Of a DNA stretch of 64,000 nt, positions 53,623 to 61,693 are shown one piece after another. Source of the DNA: Desulfobotulus pelophilus (GTDB taxonomy: Bacteria; Desulfobacterota; Desulfobacteria; Desulfobacterales; ASO4-4). Position 1 is the stretch's first letter, and every line of letters begins with the position of its first letter. The notes under the pieces were generated by a model. The model saw nothing but the letters and a program-made list of their open reading frames with translations, did not search any database and had not been told where the DNA came from. The stretch is from positions 1 to 64,000 of the forward strand of contig NZ_JAPFPW010000008.1 of assembly GCF_026155325.1 (NCBI RefSeq). The letters run 5' to 3'. The position numbers and the translations under genes are program-made.

Positions 53623-55101
53623 ATGAATGCCTCGGCTACCGTTTCAAAAGCCCACGTAGACTATAAACGTCTTTTTTTCATGTTTCTGGGTATTTTCCTG
53701 TTTTGTATTGTGTACTGGGCTCCGCCCTTCCCCGATGCCATAGATCCCCTTGGAGCCTCCTTTACCCTTTCCAAGGAGGCCAAGGGAGCCATTGCGATTT
53801 TTCTTCTGGCTGGCACCTGGTGGGTATTTGAAGTGGTACCCATCGGTATCACCAGTATTCTTATCGGGGTGATGCAGGTCATGTTCTACGTGCGTTCCGC
53901 CAATGACGCCTTTAAAGACTTCATGACCCCCTCCGTCATGTTTATCTTTGCCTCTCTCATCATTGGTATTGTTTTTACCAAAACAGGGCTGACCAAGCGC
54001 ATAGCCTACAAAATGCTTTCCATCGTAGGCGAAAAAACCCACCTGATCATGCTGGGCTGTTTTCTCATCACCGTGGCCCTGACCCATTTCATGGCCCATA
54101 CGGCCGTTGCCGCCACCATGTATCCCCTTCTTCTGGCTGTCTATGCCATGTATTCCGATGACCCTTCCAAGCCCACCAATTTCGGTAAAGGTCTTTTCAT
54201 TGGAATGGCCTATGTGGCCGGAGCGGGCAGTATTGTCACCCTGCTGGGTGCGGCCCGTGCACCCGTGGCTCTGGGTTTTTACAATGACATTGTGGGTCGG
54301 GAGATTTCCTTTTTCGAACTGACCTATTACATGGCTCCCGTGGGCTGGCTCATGGCCTTTCTCATCTGGGGAATGATTCTGCTTTTCCTGCCTCCGGAGA
54401 AAAAAGAAATTGAAGGTGTGCGGGAAAGGGCTGCGGAGCTGGCGGCCCAGCAGGGTCCCATATCAGCCAAGGAAATCGTTGCCGCTGGTGTGGTAATTAC
54501 CTGTATCCTCATCATGTCTCTGGGAAGCTTCTTTCCGCTGCTCGCCAAGCTGGATAAGACGGGCCTGATTCTTATCACCACCCTCATTTTCTTTACCACC
54601 CGTATTCTCACCATTGACGACCTGGAAGCCGTGCCCTGGAACATCATTCTGCTTTTCGGTGGTGCCATGAGCATTGGTTTCTGTCTCTGGCAGACCGGAG
54701 CCGCCCAGTGGATGGCCGTACACTGGCTGACCCTTTTTGAAAAGGCCCACTGGTTTATCTTTGTCATGGGAATGGCTGTTTTTGTTCTGGCCATGACCAA
54801 CTTCATCATGAACGTGGCGGCCATTGCCATTTCCATGCCCGTGGCTCTGGTCATTGCGCCCTACCTCAATGTGGCTCCCGAGGTCATTACCTTTGCGGCC
54901 CTTGTTACCGCAGGTATGCCCTTTCTTCTTTTGGTTGGTGCCGCACCCAACGCCATTGCTTATAACTCCGGACAGTTCACCACGGGAGAATTTTTTAAAT
55001 ATGGTCTCGTCGCCAGTATTCTGCTGCTGGCCGTGCTTAGTCTTTTCATATTGGTCATCTGGCCGCTGATGGGTATGCCCGTATCCCTTCTGGGAGGCTG
55101 A
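53623..55101 (+). CDS. SLC13/DASS family anion transporter, divergent paralogue
   Basis: This 492 aa inner-membrane protein has about 11-13 hydrophobic segments of the divalent anion:Na+ symporter family (VPIGITSILIGVMQVMFYV; LVGAAPNAIAYNSGQF). The family carries dicarboxylates or sulfate, and in sulfate reducers SLC13 members have been proposed as sulfate carriers. The canonical SNT hairpin motifs are changed (MAHTAVAATMYP and FIMNVAAIAISMP). The ATG at 53623 has AAGGAG upstream. Its stop is followed five bases later by a strong hairpin. Confidence 0.9.
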   Translation: MNASATVSKAHVDYKRLFFMFLGIFLFCIVYWAPPFPDAIDPLGASFTLSKEAKGAIAIFLLAGTWWVFEVVPIGITSILIGVMQVMFYVRSANDAFKDFMTPSVMFIFASLIIGIVFTKTGLTKRIAYKMLSIVGEKTHLIMLGCFLITVALTHFMAHTAVAATMYPLLLAVYAMYSDDPSKPTNFGKGLFIGMAYVAGAGSIVTLLGAARAPVALGFYNDIVGREISFFELTYYMAPVGWLMAFLIWGMILLFLPPEKKEIEGVRERAAELAAQQGPISAKEIVAAGVVITCILIMSLGSFFPLLAKLDKTGLILITTLIFFTTRILTIDDLEAVPWNIILLFGGAMSIGFCLWQTGAAQWMAVHWLTLFEKAHWFIFVMGMAVFVLAMTNFIMNVAAIAISMPVALVIAPYLNVAPEVITFAALVTAGMPFLLLVGAAPNAIAYNSGQFTTGEFFKYGLVASILLLAVLSLFILVIWPLMGMPVSLLGG

Positions 55102-55106
55102 TGGTT

Positions 55107-55137
55107 CCATGGGGCGGCTCAGCCGCCCCATGGTTTT
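55107..55137 (+). terminator. Terminator-like hairpin between DASS gene and sensor kinase
   Basis: Stem CCATGGGGCGGC / GCCGCCCCATGG (12 bp, loop TCA) is followed by TTTT. It lies in the 47-base gap and probably lowers read-through, giving less kinase than transporter. Confidence 0.7.
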
Positions 55138-55148
55138 CAGGAGTTGCC

Positions 55149-56684
55149 ATGTCTTCTTCCGACGAAGAAATCAGAAATGACCACTATGGCTTTCTCAGCC
55201 TGAGAAGCCGTCTTTATCTTGCCCTGTGGGGCATTTTTTTTCTTGTGACCACCGGATCGGGGATTATGGTCTGGTACATCCAGAAACTGCAGGTTCTGGT
55301 GAATGATGATATTCCCCGCAGTATTACGGCCTTTCAGTCTGCCGAAGCTCTCGAAACCGCCCTGATTAACCAGAAAGGGTTTGTTACCTATTATCTGCAG
55401 GACAGGGACCCGGAATGGCTGCATCGGCTGGGAGAGTACCGCCAGATTTTCCGTGAAAAACTGACAGAAGCAGAAAAGCATGCCAGTACCTTGCCCCAGA
55501 AAGAGCTTATCAGAGAAATCAGGGTAAACTATGAGCGCTATATCCTTGCCAAGGATGAGGTGATTGCCCACTATGTCCATGGGAGAGTGGCGGAAGGGCA
55601 GGCCCGTCATCCGGAGATCCGGGTTCTCTTTTTCCGGATTATGCAGCATTGTGAGGATTTTAAAGCCCTTCATTCCCGGTCCATGACAGCCCTGCAGGAG
55701 GACGTGGGCAGGGAAACCAGTCAGGTTCGCCATGTGACCCTTTTCATTCTCATGGTAACCACAGCCCTTATTTTTACTCTGGGGATGAGAATTTCAAGGC
55801 AGATTCTTGTGCCCCTGCGCCGTCTGGCCCGGGAGGCCGGGGCTGCATCCTGCAAGGCGGGAAATGAGGTGGCGGTTTTGAGCCGTGGTGTGGAGGGCCT
55901 GATCCGCAATGCCGGAGAGGTTTCCCGGGAGCTGGAACGCAGCCGGGAAAATCTGGAGCAGGCGGAGCGCATGGTCATGGTGGCCAGGCTGGCGGCGGGT
56001 ATGGCCCATTCCATCCGAAATCCTCTGACATCCGTTAAAATGCGCCTCTTTTCCCTGTCCCGCTCCCTGAATCTGGATGCGGATCAGAAAGATGACTTTG
56101 CCGTTATCTCCGGGGAGATTGATCATATTGATACCATCGTCCAGAATTTTTTAGAGTTTTCGCGTCCGCCCAAACTGAAAATTCAGTCCGTTTCTCCCTC
56201 TGATGTGGTGGATCGAACACTGGATCTGCTGCGTCACCGCCTGGAATCCTATGGGGTGACCGTACGACTGAAGCGGGAGAAGCCCCTGCCCCCCATTTCC
56301 GGTGATCCTGAACAGCTGAAGGAAGTACTGGTCAACCTGATGGAAAACAGCTGTCAGGCCATGGCCGGTACTCCGGGCCATATAGAGATCTTAGAAATCA
56401 TGGAGAAAGATGGGGCGGGTTGTCCTGTTGCCTGCCTGTGTTTGCATGATTCCGGCCCCGGTATTCCAGCGGATATGGTGGCGCGTATTTTTGAACCCTT
56501 TGTGACCACCAAGGAAGAGGGTACGGGCCTTGGCTTGAGTATTGCAAGCCGTATAGTGGCAAACCACGGAGGTACCCTTGCTGTTGTTTCCCAACCCGGG
56601 AGAGGGGCCTGTTTTACAATGCGTATTCCCCTGATCTCCCAGGGACAGGAAGGAGAAGGTGATGGCCCACATCCTCATCATTGA
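55149..56684 (+). CDS. Sensor histidine kinase (NtrB-like output) with periplasmic four-helix domain
   Basis: This 511 aa kinase has TM1 (LYLALWGIFFLVTTGSGIMVWYI) and a helical periplasmic domain (about 45-195). TM2 (VTLFILMVTTALIFTLGM), a HAMP-like segment and a HisKA with His in GMAHSIRNPLTSV follow. The ATPase motifs are NLMENSCQAM, DSGPGIP and GTGLGLSIASRI. The ATG at 55149 has AGGAG upstream. The NtrC-type regulator gene overlaps its end by 23 bases, making them a cognate pair. Confidence 0.94.
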   Translation: MSSSDEEIRNDHYGFLSLRSRLYLALWGIFFLVTTGSGIMVWYIQKLQVLVNDDIPRSITAFQSAEALETALINQKGFVTYYLQDRDPEWLHRLGEYRQIFREKLTEAEKHASTLPQKELIREIRVNYERYILAKDEVIAHYVHGRVAEGQARHPEIRVLFFRIMQHCEDFKALHSRSMTALQEDVGRETSQVRHVTLFILMVTTALIFTLGMRISRQILVPLRRLAREAGAASCKAGNEVAVLSRGVEGLIRNAGEVSRELERSRENLEQAERMVMVARLAAGMAHSIRNPLTSVKMRLFSLSRSLNLDADQKDDFAVISGEIDHIDTIVQNFLEFSRPPKLKIQSVSPSDVVDRTLDLLRHRLESYGVTVRLKREKPLPPISGDPEQLKEVLVNLMENSCQAMAGTPGHIEILEIMEKDGAGCPVACLCLHDSGPGIPADMVARIFEPFVTTKEEGTGLGLSIASRIVANHGGTLAVVSQPGRGACFTMRIPLISQGQEGEGDGPHPHH

Positions 56685-58122
56685 CGATGATGATCAGCTT
56701 CGAACCAGTTTTCAGCGGCTTCTGATCCGGGAGGGATTTCAGGTGAGTGCCGCCGCTTCCGGTGAGTCCGGCCTGCGTGTCCTTCAGGATCATGTGCCGG
56801 ATCTTGTTATTGTGGATATGCAGATGCCTGGTAAAAATGGTCTGGAAACCTTTGCCATCATCCATGGGGAGCACCCCTATCTGCCCGTTATCATCATGAC
56901 CGCCTTCGGAACAACGGATTCCGCCATCGAAGCGACCAAGGCCGGAGCCTTTGATTATATCCTGAAACCCTTTGATATTCCTGAAATGCTGGATCTGATT
57001 AAAAAGGCTCTGGATGCCGGTCGTTTCATGCAGACCCAGGTTACGCTGGGCTGTGCTTCCGAAGGAGAAATGGTCAATGAGGCCATCATTGGCCGCAGCC
57101 CGGCCATGCAGCAGGTCTACAAGGCCATCGGCCGGGTAACGGCTACAGATGCCACGGTGCTCATACGGGGAGAGTCGGGTACGGGAAAGGAGCTGGTGGC
57201 AACGGCCATTTATCAGCACAGCAGCCGGTCCAAAAAACCCTTTCAGATCATCAATTGTGTGGCCATTCCCGAAACCCTCCTGGAATCCGAGCTTTTCGGC
57301 TATGAAAAAGGAGCCTTTACCGGTGCTGTGCAGCGGCGGATGGGTAAAATTGAACAGGCGGACGGAGGAACGGTTTTTCTGGATGAGGTGGGAGATATGC
57401 CCCTTTCCCTCCAGTCCAAGCTGTTGCGTCTCTTGCAGGAACGGAGCATAGAGCGCATCGGCGGGCGGGAAACCCTGCCCGTTGATGTGCGGATCATTGC
57501 GGCAACCAACAGAAATCTGGAAGAAGCCATAGAAGATGGTCGTTTCCGGGAAGATCTTTACTACCGTCTCAATGTGGTGGTTCTCACCCTCCCGCCGCTG
57601 CGGGATCGTAAAGGAGATATTCCCCTTCTCACGGACTATTTTCTGCAGCGTTTTGCCAGGGAGGCCGGCATCAAGAATCCCGGCATTACGGAAGAAGCCA
57701 GCCGGAAACTGGAAGCCTGGGACTGGCCGGGCAATATCCGGGAGTTTGGTAATACCCTGCATAAAGCCATTATTTTTAACCGGGGTACACCCATTGCACC
57801 GGAAGATCTGGACATGGGGCCGTCTGTGGTGGCCGAAAGGCGGGAGCGGGCAGAGGAACCGGACCTGGAGGTTTCTGTCCGTAACTGGATCCGTTCCGGC
57901 CTGGAAAAGGGAGAAAAAGAGAGTTTTTTTGATGAAACCATGGATACCTGCGCCCGTATTCTTGTCAGTGAAGCGTTAATTTTTACGGGAGGCAACCGTT
58001 CTCAGGCGGCGAGACTGCTGGGCATGTCCCGCCCTACCCTGCATGCCCGAATCGACAAATATCATCTGAAAATGGATACGTCCGTACGTGAGGAGACGGA
58101 TGATGGAGGAACGGCGGCCTGA
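56662..58122 (+). CDS. NtrC-family sigma-54 response regulator
   Basis: This 486 aa activator joins a receiver (LIIDDDDQL, LVIVDMQMPG, YILKPFD) to the AAA+ domain (GESGTGKE, KGAFTGA, VFLDEVGDMPLS). The C-terminal Fis helix-turn-helix is RSQAARLLGMSRPTLHARIDKYHL. All motifs are intact. The ATG at 56662 is preferred over the GTG one codon earlier (GGAGAAGG upstream). A -24/-12 promoter 234 bases downstream fits control of the CBS/DASS genes. Confidence 0.95.
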   Translation: MAHILIIDDDDQLRTSFQRLLIREGFQVSAAASGESGLRVLQDHVPDLVIVDMQMPGKNGLETFAIIHGEHPYLPVIIMTAFGTTDSAIEATKAGAFDYILKPFDIPEMLDLIKKALDAGRFMQTQVTLGCASEGEMVNEAIIGRSPAMQQVYKAIGRVTATDATVLIRGESGTGKELVATAIYQHSSRSKKPFQIINCVAIPETLLESELFGYEKGAFTGAVQRRMGKIEQADGGTVFLDEVGDMPLSLQSKLLRLLQERSIERIGGRETLPVDVRIIAATNRNLEEAIEDGRFREDLYYRLNVVVLTLPPLRDRKGDIPLLTDYFLQRFAREAGIKNPGITEEASRKLEAWDWPGNIREFGNTLHKAIIFNRGTPIAPEDLDMGPSVVAERRERAEEPDLEVSVRNWIRSGLEKGEKESFFDETMDTCARILVSEALIFTGGNRSQAARLLGMSRPTLHARIDKYHLKMDTSVREETDDGGTAA

Positions 58123-58169
58123 TGGCCGGGTTTTGACTGAGTAGAAAAGAATGTGCCACGGAGAAATGG

Positions 58170-58208
58170 AGCTGCCGGTTTTTTGAAAAAGAACCGGCAG
58201 CTTTTTTT
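58170..58208 (+). terminator. Rho-independent terminator after the NtrC-type gene
   Basis: Stem AGCTGCCGGTT / AACCGGCAGCT (11 bp) with an A/T loop is followed by seven T, 47 bases past the stop. Confidence 0.9.
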
Positions 58209-58355
58209 GTGCGAAATGCCCCTTTGATGCTGTTGGCAGAATCTGCGTCCATCCTTCTTACACTTCCCTGTCATCCTGCAAATGCACCGGACAGATTTGA
58301 ATGGCATCATGTTCATAAGATATTGATTTATAAGGGATGTTTTTGTTTTTTTTGT

Positions 58356-58371
58356 TGGCATCTGCCTTGCA
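58356..58371 (+). promoter_or_regulatory. Sigma-54 (-24/-12) promoter
   Basis: TGGCATCTGCCTTGCA has GG and GC separated by exactly ten bases and matches the TGGCAC-N5-TTGCA consensus at 10 of 11 fixed positions. It lies about 75 bases upstream of the CBS gene start in the plus direction. The 236 bases between the terminator and the gene hold nothing else recognised, although activator sites may lie there. Confidence 0.75.
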
Positions 58372-58444
58372 TTGTTTCTCCTGCAGCCACGACACCGGAT
58401 GAAAAACCGGAACCTACAAACCCCATCGGGAGGAGAACAGGCCA

Positions 58445-58999
58445 ATGCAACAATACGTTAAGGATTTTATGGTCCCCATTGAGAAGTTCCCCGTCATCCA
58501 GTCCAGCGCCACATTCACGGAAGCTGTCATAGCCCTTGAAAAAGCTCAGGAGGCCTTTCTTGCGGGCAGGCAGGAACAGCGCATTCTCCTTGTCAGGGAT
58601 GATGCGGGTAAAATTGTGGGTAAGCTCACCCCCATTGACATTGTCCGCGGGCTTGAACCGAACTTTGACAAAGTAGTGGATAAGGAAGCGGGTGCCTTTG
58701 TTTCCAATGTGAATTACGTCATTGAATCCATGAAACAGCATACCCAGCTCTGGTCAAAACCCATTGATGATCTTTGTGGCAGGGCAACGGACATACGGGT
58801 CAGAGATTTCATTAAAGGTACCCCCCGCTCTCAGGTTGTCCCGGCGGATGCCAGTCTCAATGATGCCCTCCATGCCTTTGTTATTTTTGGCCACGATGCC
58901 GTTTTTGCCATGGATGGAGCAAAGGTGGCCGGTGTTCTTCGTTTTTCCGATGTGTACCGGGAAATCCAGAGGCAGATTAAAACGTGTGCCGTCTTATGA
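58445..58999 (+). CDS. CBS-domain protein
   Basis: This 184 aa soluble protein has two CBS-like motifs (residues about 2-75 and 115-180; VKDFMVPIEKFPVIQSSATF and VRDFIKGTPRSQVVPADASL). Such pairs bind adenine nucleotides or sense energy or ionic state. Lying directly after a sigma-54 promoter and 55 bases before a DASS gene, it may gate that transporter. The ribosome site GGGAGGAG precedes the ATG. Confidence 0.88.
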   Translation: MQQYVKDFMVPIEKFPVIQSSATFTEAVIALEKAQEAFLAGRQEQRILLVRDDAGKIVGKLTPIDIVRGLEPNFDKVVDKEAGAFVSNVNYVIESMKQHTQLWSKPIDDLCGRATDIRVRDFIKGTPRSQVVPADASLNDALHAFVIFGHDAVFAMDGAKVAGVLRFSDVYREIQRQIKTCAVL

Positions 59000-59054
59000 T
59001 TTCATTCCTTTGCCGTTTTTTTAATTCACCTATTTTGCATAAGGAGACGGAAGT

Positions 59055-60521
59055 ATGACTGACAACACGCAGGAGCTGAAAAAGCCCGGTCCCAATGAGC
59101 TGATTATTGATGAGCATCCGGAAGCGCCCAAACAGTCCGGCATGAGTATTCTCATCAAATGCGCCATCGCCCTTGCCTTGGGTATTTTTGTTTACATCCT
59201 TCCCACACCGGACAACCTCTCCCCCGAAGGTCACCGTCTGCTGGCCCTTCTGGTAACGGTTCTTGTTCTCTGGATTTCCGAGGCCATTCCCATCGGTATT
59301 ACCGCTCTCTGCGTGGGTGCGGGTATGATTGCCTTAAAAATTGTGGGCCGAAACGATGCCTGGACCCCCTATGCCAACCCTGCGGTTATGTTCGTACTCA
59401 TGATCATCATGTTCGGGGTGGTATTAAACGAAGTGGGGCTTGCCAAACGTATGATGTATCATCTGTTGCGTATTGCCGGTACCAATGTGAAGAAGCTGAG
59501 CTTTGTACTGGCTGTTGGCTGTACCATGCTGGCCACCATCCTCCATGATGCCACCGTCACCGTTGTCATGGTCTTTGCCTTTGTCCCCGTATTCATGGCC
59601 ATGGGTATGAAGCCGGGAGACGGGCACAAACTGCCCAAGTTTTTCCTCATGCTCATTCCCCTTGCCGCTTCTGCAGGCGGGTTCGGCACCATGATCGGCG
59701 GGGGCCGCAACCCTCTGGCCGTAGAAATTTTGTTCCGCTATACCCGAGATACCACGGGTGTTGGAAAGGTTGTGGGTTTTGTTGAGTACTTTATTATTCA
59801 GTTTCCCCTGAGTCTTTTCACGGGCCTTGCCACATGGGCTGTGGTGTACTTTCTTTTCCGGCCGGAAGAAAAGGAGCTGGTGGGTGTGAAGCTGGAAGAT
59901 CCCGGCCCCATGGGTACGGCGGAGCTGGGGGTGGCCATTGTCTTCCTCGGTGCCTTTGTGCTCTGGTTTCTTGGTGATATCACGGGCTGGCATGTGAGCG
60001 TGGTGGCCGCCATAGCCATGGTGGGTTTTTGTGCGCCGGGCTGGGTATCCTTTAAAACCATCTGTGATAAATTCCCATGGGAATCCTGGATTGTATTTGG
60101 TGCCGGTGTTTCTCTGGGTCTCGCACTGTTGAAAACTGGCGCAGGCCAGTACCTTGCGGAAACCTGTCTGCCAATCCTTGAGGGGCAGGGGTCCTTTGTC
60201 ACCTTCTTTGGTCTGGGCCTTTTCGGTTCTTTCCTTTCCAGCCTCATGAGTAACTCCGCTGCCGTAGCCCTGACCCTGCCCATCACCCTGCCCATGGCGG
60301 ATATGCTGGGCATGTCACCAACGGCCGTAGCCCTTCTCGCACCCATTACTACGTCTTTTATCATGCTGGTTATCGGGTGCCCGCCCACCATCATTGCCTA
60401 TAGTTCTGGCTACTTCACCCAGGTAGATTTCATTAAAGTGGCCGTTCCATGGTGCATCTGTCTCCTTGTGATTGCTGTGCTGGGGGTACTGCTTTACTGG
60501 CCGATGATTGGAGTCTACTAG
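59055..60521 (+). CDS. SLC13/DASS family anion transporter, tandem copy 1
   Basis: This 488 aa transporter has about 11-13 membrane segments. A hydrophilic 30-residue N-terminus precedes the first helix (IKCAIALALGIFVYILP). In place of the first SNT motif it has ILHDATVTVVM; the second reads LMSNSAAVALTLP. A conserved loop is IGGGRNPLAVEILF. It is near-identical over most of its length to the transporter at 61694. An AAGGAG ribosome site precedes the ATG. Dicarboxylate or sulfate are the likely anions, and the choice cannot be made from the sequence. Confidence 0.92.
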   Translation: MTDNTQELKKPGPNELIIDEHPEAPKQSGMSILIKCAIALALGIFVYILPTPDNLSPEGHRLLALLVTVLVLWISEAIPIGITALCVGAGMIALKIVGRNDAWTPYANPAVMFVLMIIMFGVVLNEVGLAKRMMYHLLRIAGTNVKKLSFVLAVGCTMLATILHDATVTVVMVFAFVPVFMAMGMKPGDGHKLPKFFLMLIPLAASAGGFGTMIGGGRNPLAVEILFRYTRDTTGVGKVVGFVEYFIIQFPLSLFTGLATWAVVYFLFRPEEKELVGVKLEDPGPMGTAELGVAIVFLGAFVLWFLGDITGWHVSVVAAIAMVGFCAPGWVSFKTICDKFPWESWIVFGAGVSLGLALLKTGAGQYLAETCLPILEGQGSFVTFFGLGLFGSFLSSLMSNSAAVALTLPITLPMADMLGMSPTAVALLAPITTSFIMLVIGCPPTIIAYSSGYFTQVDFIKVAVPWCICLLVIAVLGVLLYWPMIGVY

Positions 60522-60605
60522 CGGATGATGCCAGGCAATGATTGGAAACGATAACAAAAACAACCGGATCTTTGAAAGGTCCGGTTTCAGAAAAGGAGAC
60601 AGTCT

Positions 60606-61049
60606 ATGGAGCCCATTCGCATCCTTGTGGTGGACGATGAGGTGGATTTTACGGAAATGCTCTGCCTGCGTCTGAAAGAAGTGGGGCATCTGGCCGATGC
60701 CGTTCATGATGGTGAGGCCTGTATGTCCATGCTGGATCAGAAGCCCTATGATGTGCTCGTTCTCGATATCCGTATGCCCGGCATGGATGGCCTGCAGGTA
60801 CTGAGGCAGATCAAGTCGGATCATATCTCAACGGAAGTTATTCTTCTTACGGGGCACGGGTCTACGGAAACCGCCGTGGAGGGCATGAAGCGCGGTGCCT
60901 TTGACTATGCGCTGAAACCCTATGAGTTTACGGAGCTTCTGGAAAAAATTCAGGAAGCCAGAGCCGTAAAGAAGGAGCGGGAAGAGCGTATTCGTAAGGC
61001 GGAGGAGCGTTCCCGCATGGACAGGCTGGAAAAAAATATACGGTTCTGA
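60606..61049 (+). CDS. Single-domain response regulator, tandem copy 1
   Basis: This 147 aa receiver keeps all key residues (LVVDDEVDF, VLVLDIRMPG, LLTGHGS, ALKPYE). The charged tail KKEREERIRKAEERSR ends in LEKNIRF. It matches the gene at 63492 in length and nearly all residues, and lies 84 bases after its transporter. A hairpin (ACCGGA/TCCGGT, 60571-60592) precedes its AAAGGAG ribosome site. Confidence 0.93.
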   Translation: MEPIRILVVDDEVDFTEMLCLRLKEVGHLADAVHDGEACMSMLDQKPYDVLVLDIRMPGMDGLQVLRQIKSDHISTEVILLTGHGSTETAVEGMKRGAFDYALKPYEFTELLEKIQEARAVKKEREERIRKAEERSRMDRLEKNIRF

Positions 61050-61693
61050 TGGCCGGGGTCTGTTTCGTGCTGCTTTTCTGAACAGTGGGCACGGCGCACA
61101 GCGATGTTTTGTCCTGAAGTAAGGGGGCATGGCTCGGAAGGTAAACGCTGGCCGCCAAAGAAGCTGGTTTGTGGAAAGATGCCATCAGATTTCTGTACCC
61201 CTGGTCTTTTTTTGTGCAGAAAAGCGGGAATCATTCCGTTTATCCCTGCAGAATCATCCCCGCCCTCCCTCCAGACAGGGGCGGGGTGGTTCACCCCCGG
61301 TCAGGGATCCCTTCAGGATGGGCTTCTCCCCCGGAGCCTTCCCGTTTTTCAGGTGCCGAGTAATCGGCACCTTTTTTTTGGGGCAAAGCCTGCATGGGGC
61401 TGTCTGTTTTTTTTTCATGCTGCAAAAAAAACAAACAGAGCATGCCCCTGTTGTGGGAAAGAGTTGATGTTATGGGAGGATGGTTTTGCATGGGAATAAG
61501 GGGAAAAAAGTGATTTTTTTCATAAAAACAGAAAAAAAGAGGATGGCCGGTATTGTCCTTGCAAAAAAAACAGAAAATGAACGTTTTTCCGGTAAAAACA
61601 GGGGAGGATTCCCTTCCCCCAAATGTATCTTATGGGCAGACCCCGAAAAAGCGGGGCCATAGGTAGGATCCTAAAAAGGAAAGGAGTTTTTCA
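61050..61693. other. Structured intergenic region between the two DASS/regulator modules
   Basis: This 644-base region has no credible gene. It contains a GC-rich hairpin (CCCCGCCC 61258-61265 with GGGCGGGG 61279-61286), a strong terminator (61351-61379) and a long imperfect hairpin (61396-61415 with 61424-61448). A weak -24/-12-like site (TGGGGCAAAGCCTGCA, 61379-61394) overlaps the last hairpin. The promoter of the second module must lie here. Confidence 0.5.
61351..61379 (+). terminator. Rho-independent terminator
   Basis: Stem AGGTGCCGA / TCGGCACCT (9 bp, loop GTAA) is followed by a run of T (61372-61379). It is 300 bases past the nearest upstream stop, so it may end a long untranslated tail or a separate small transcript. 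Confidence 0.85.

Noticed and set aside
61104-61499. 131-residue frame between receiver and DASS gene
   Set aside because: It runs through the terminator and hairpins, has no ribosome site and low-complexity Phe/Pro content.
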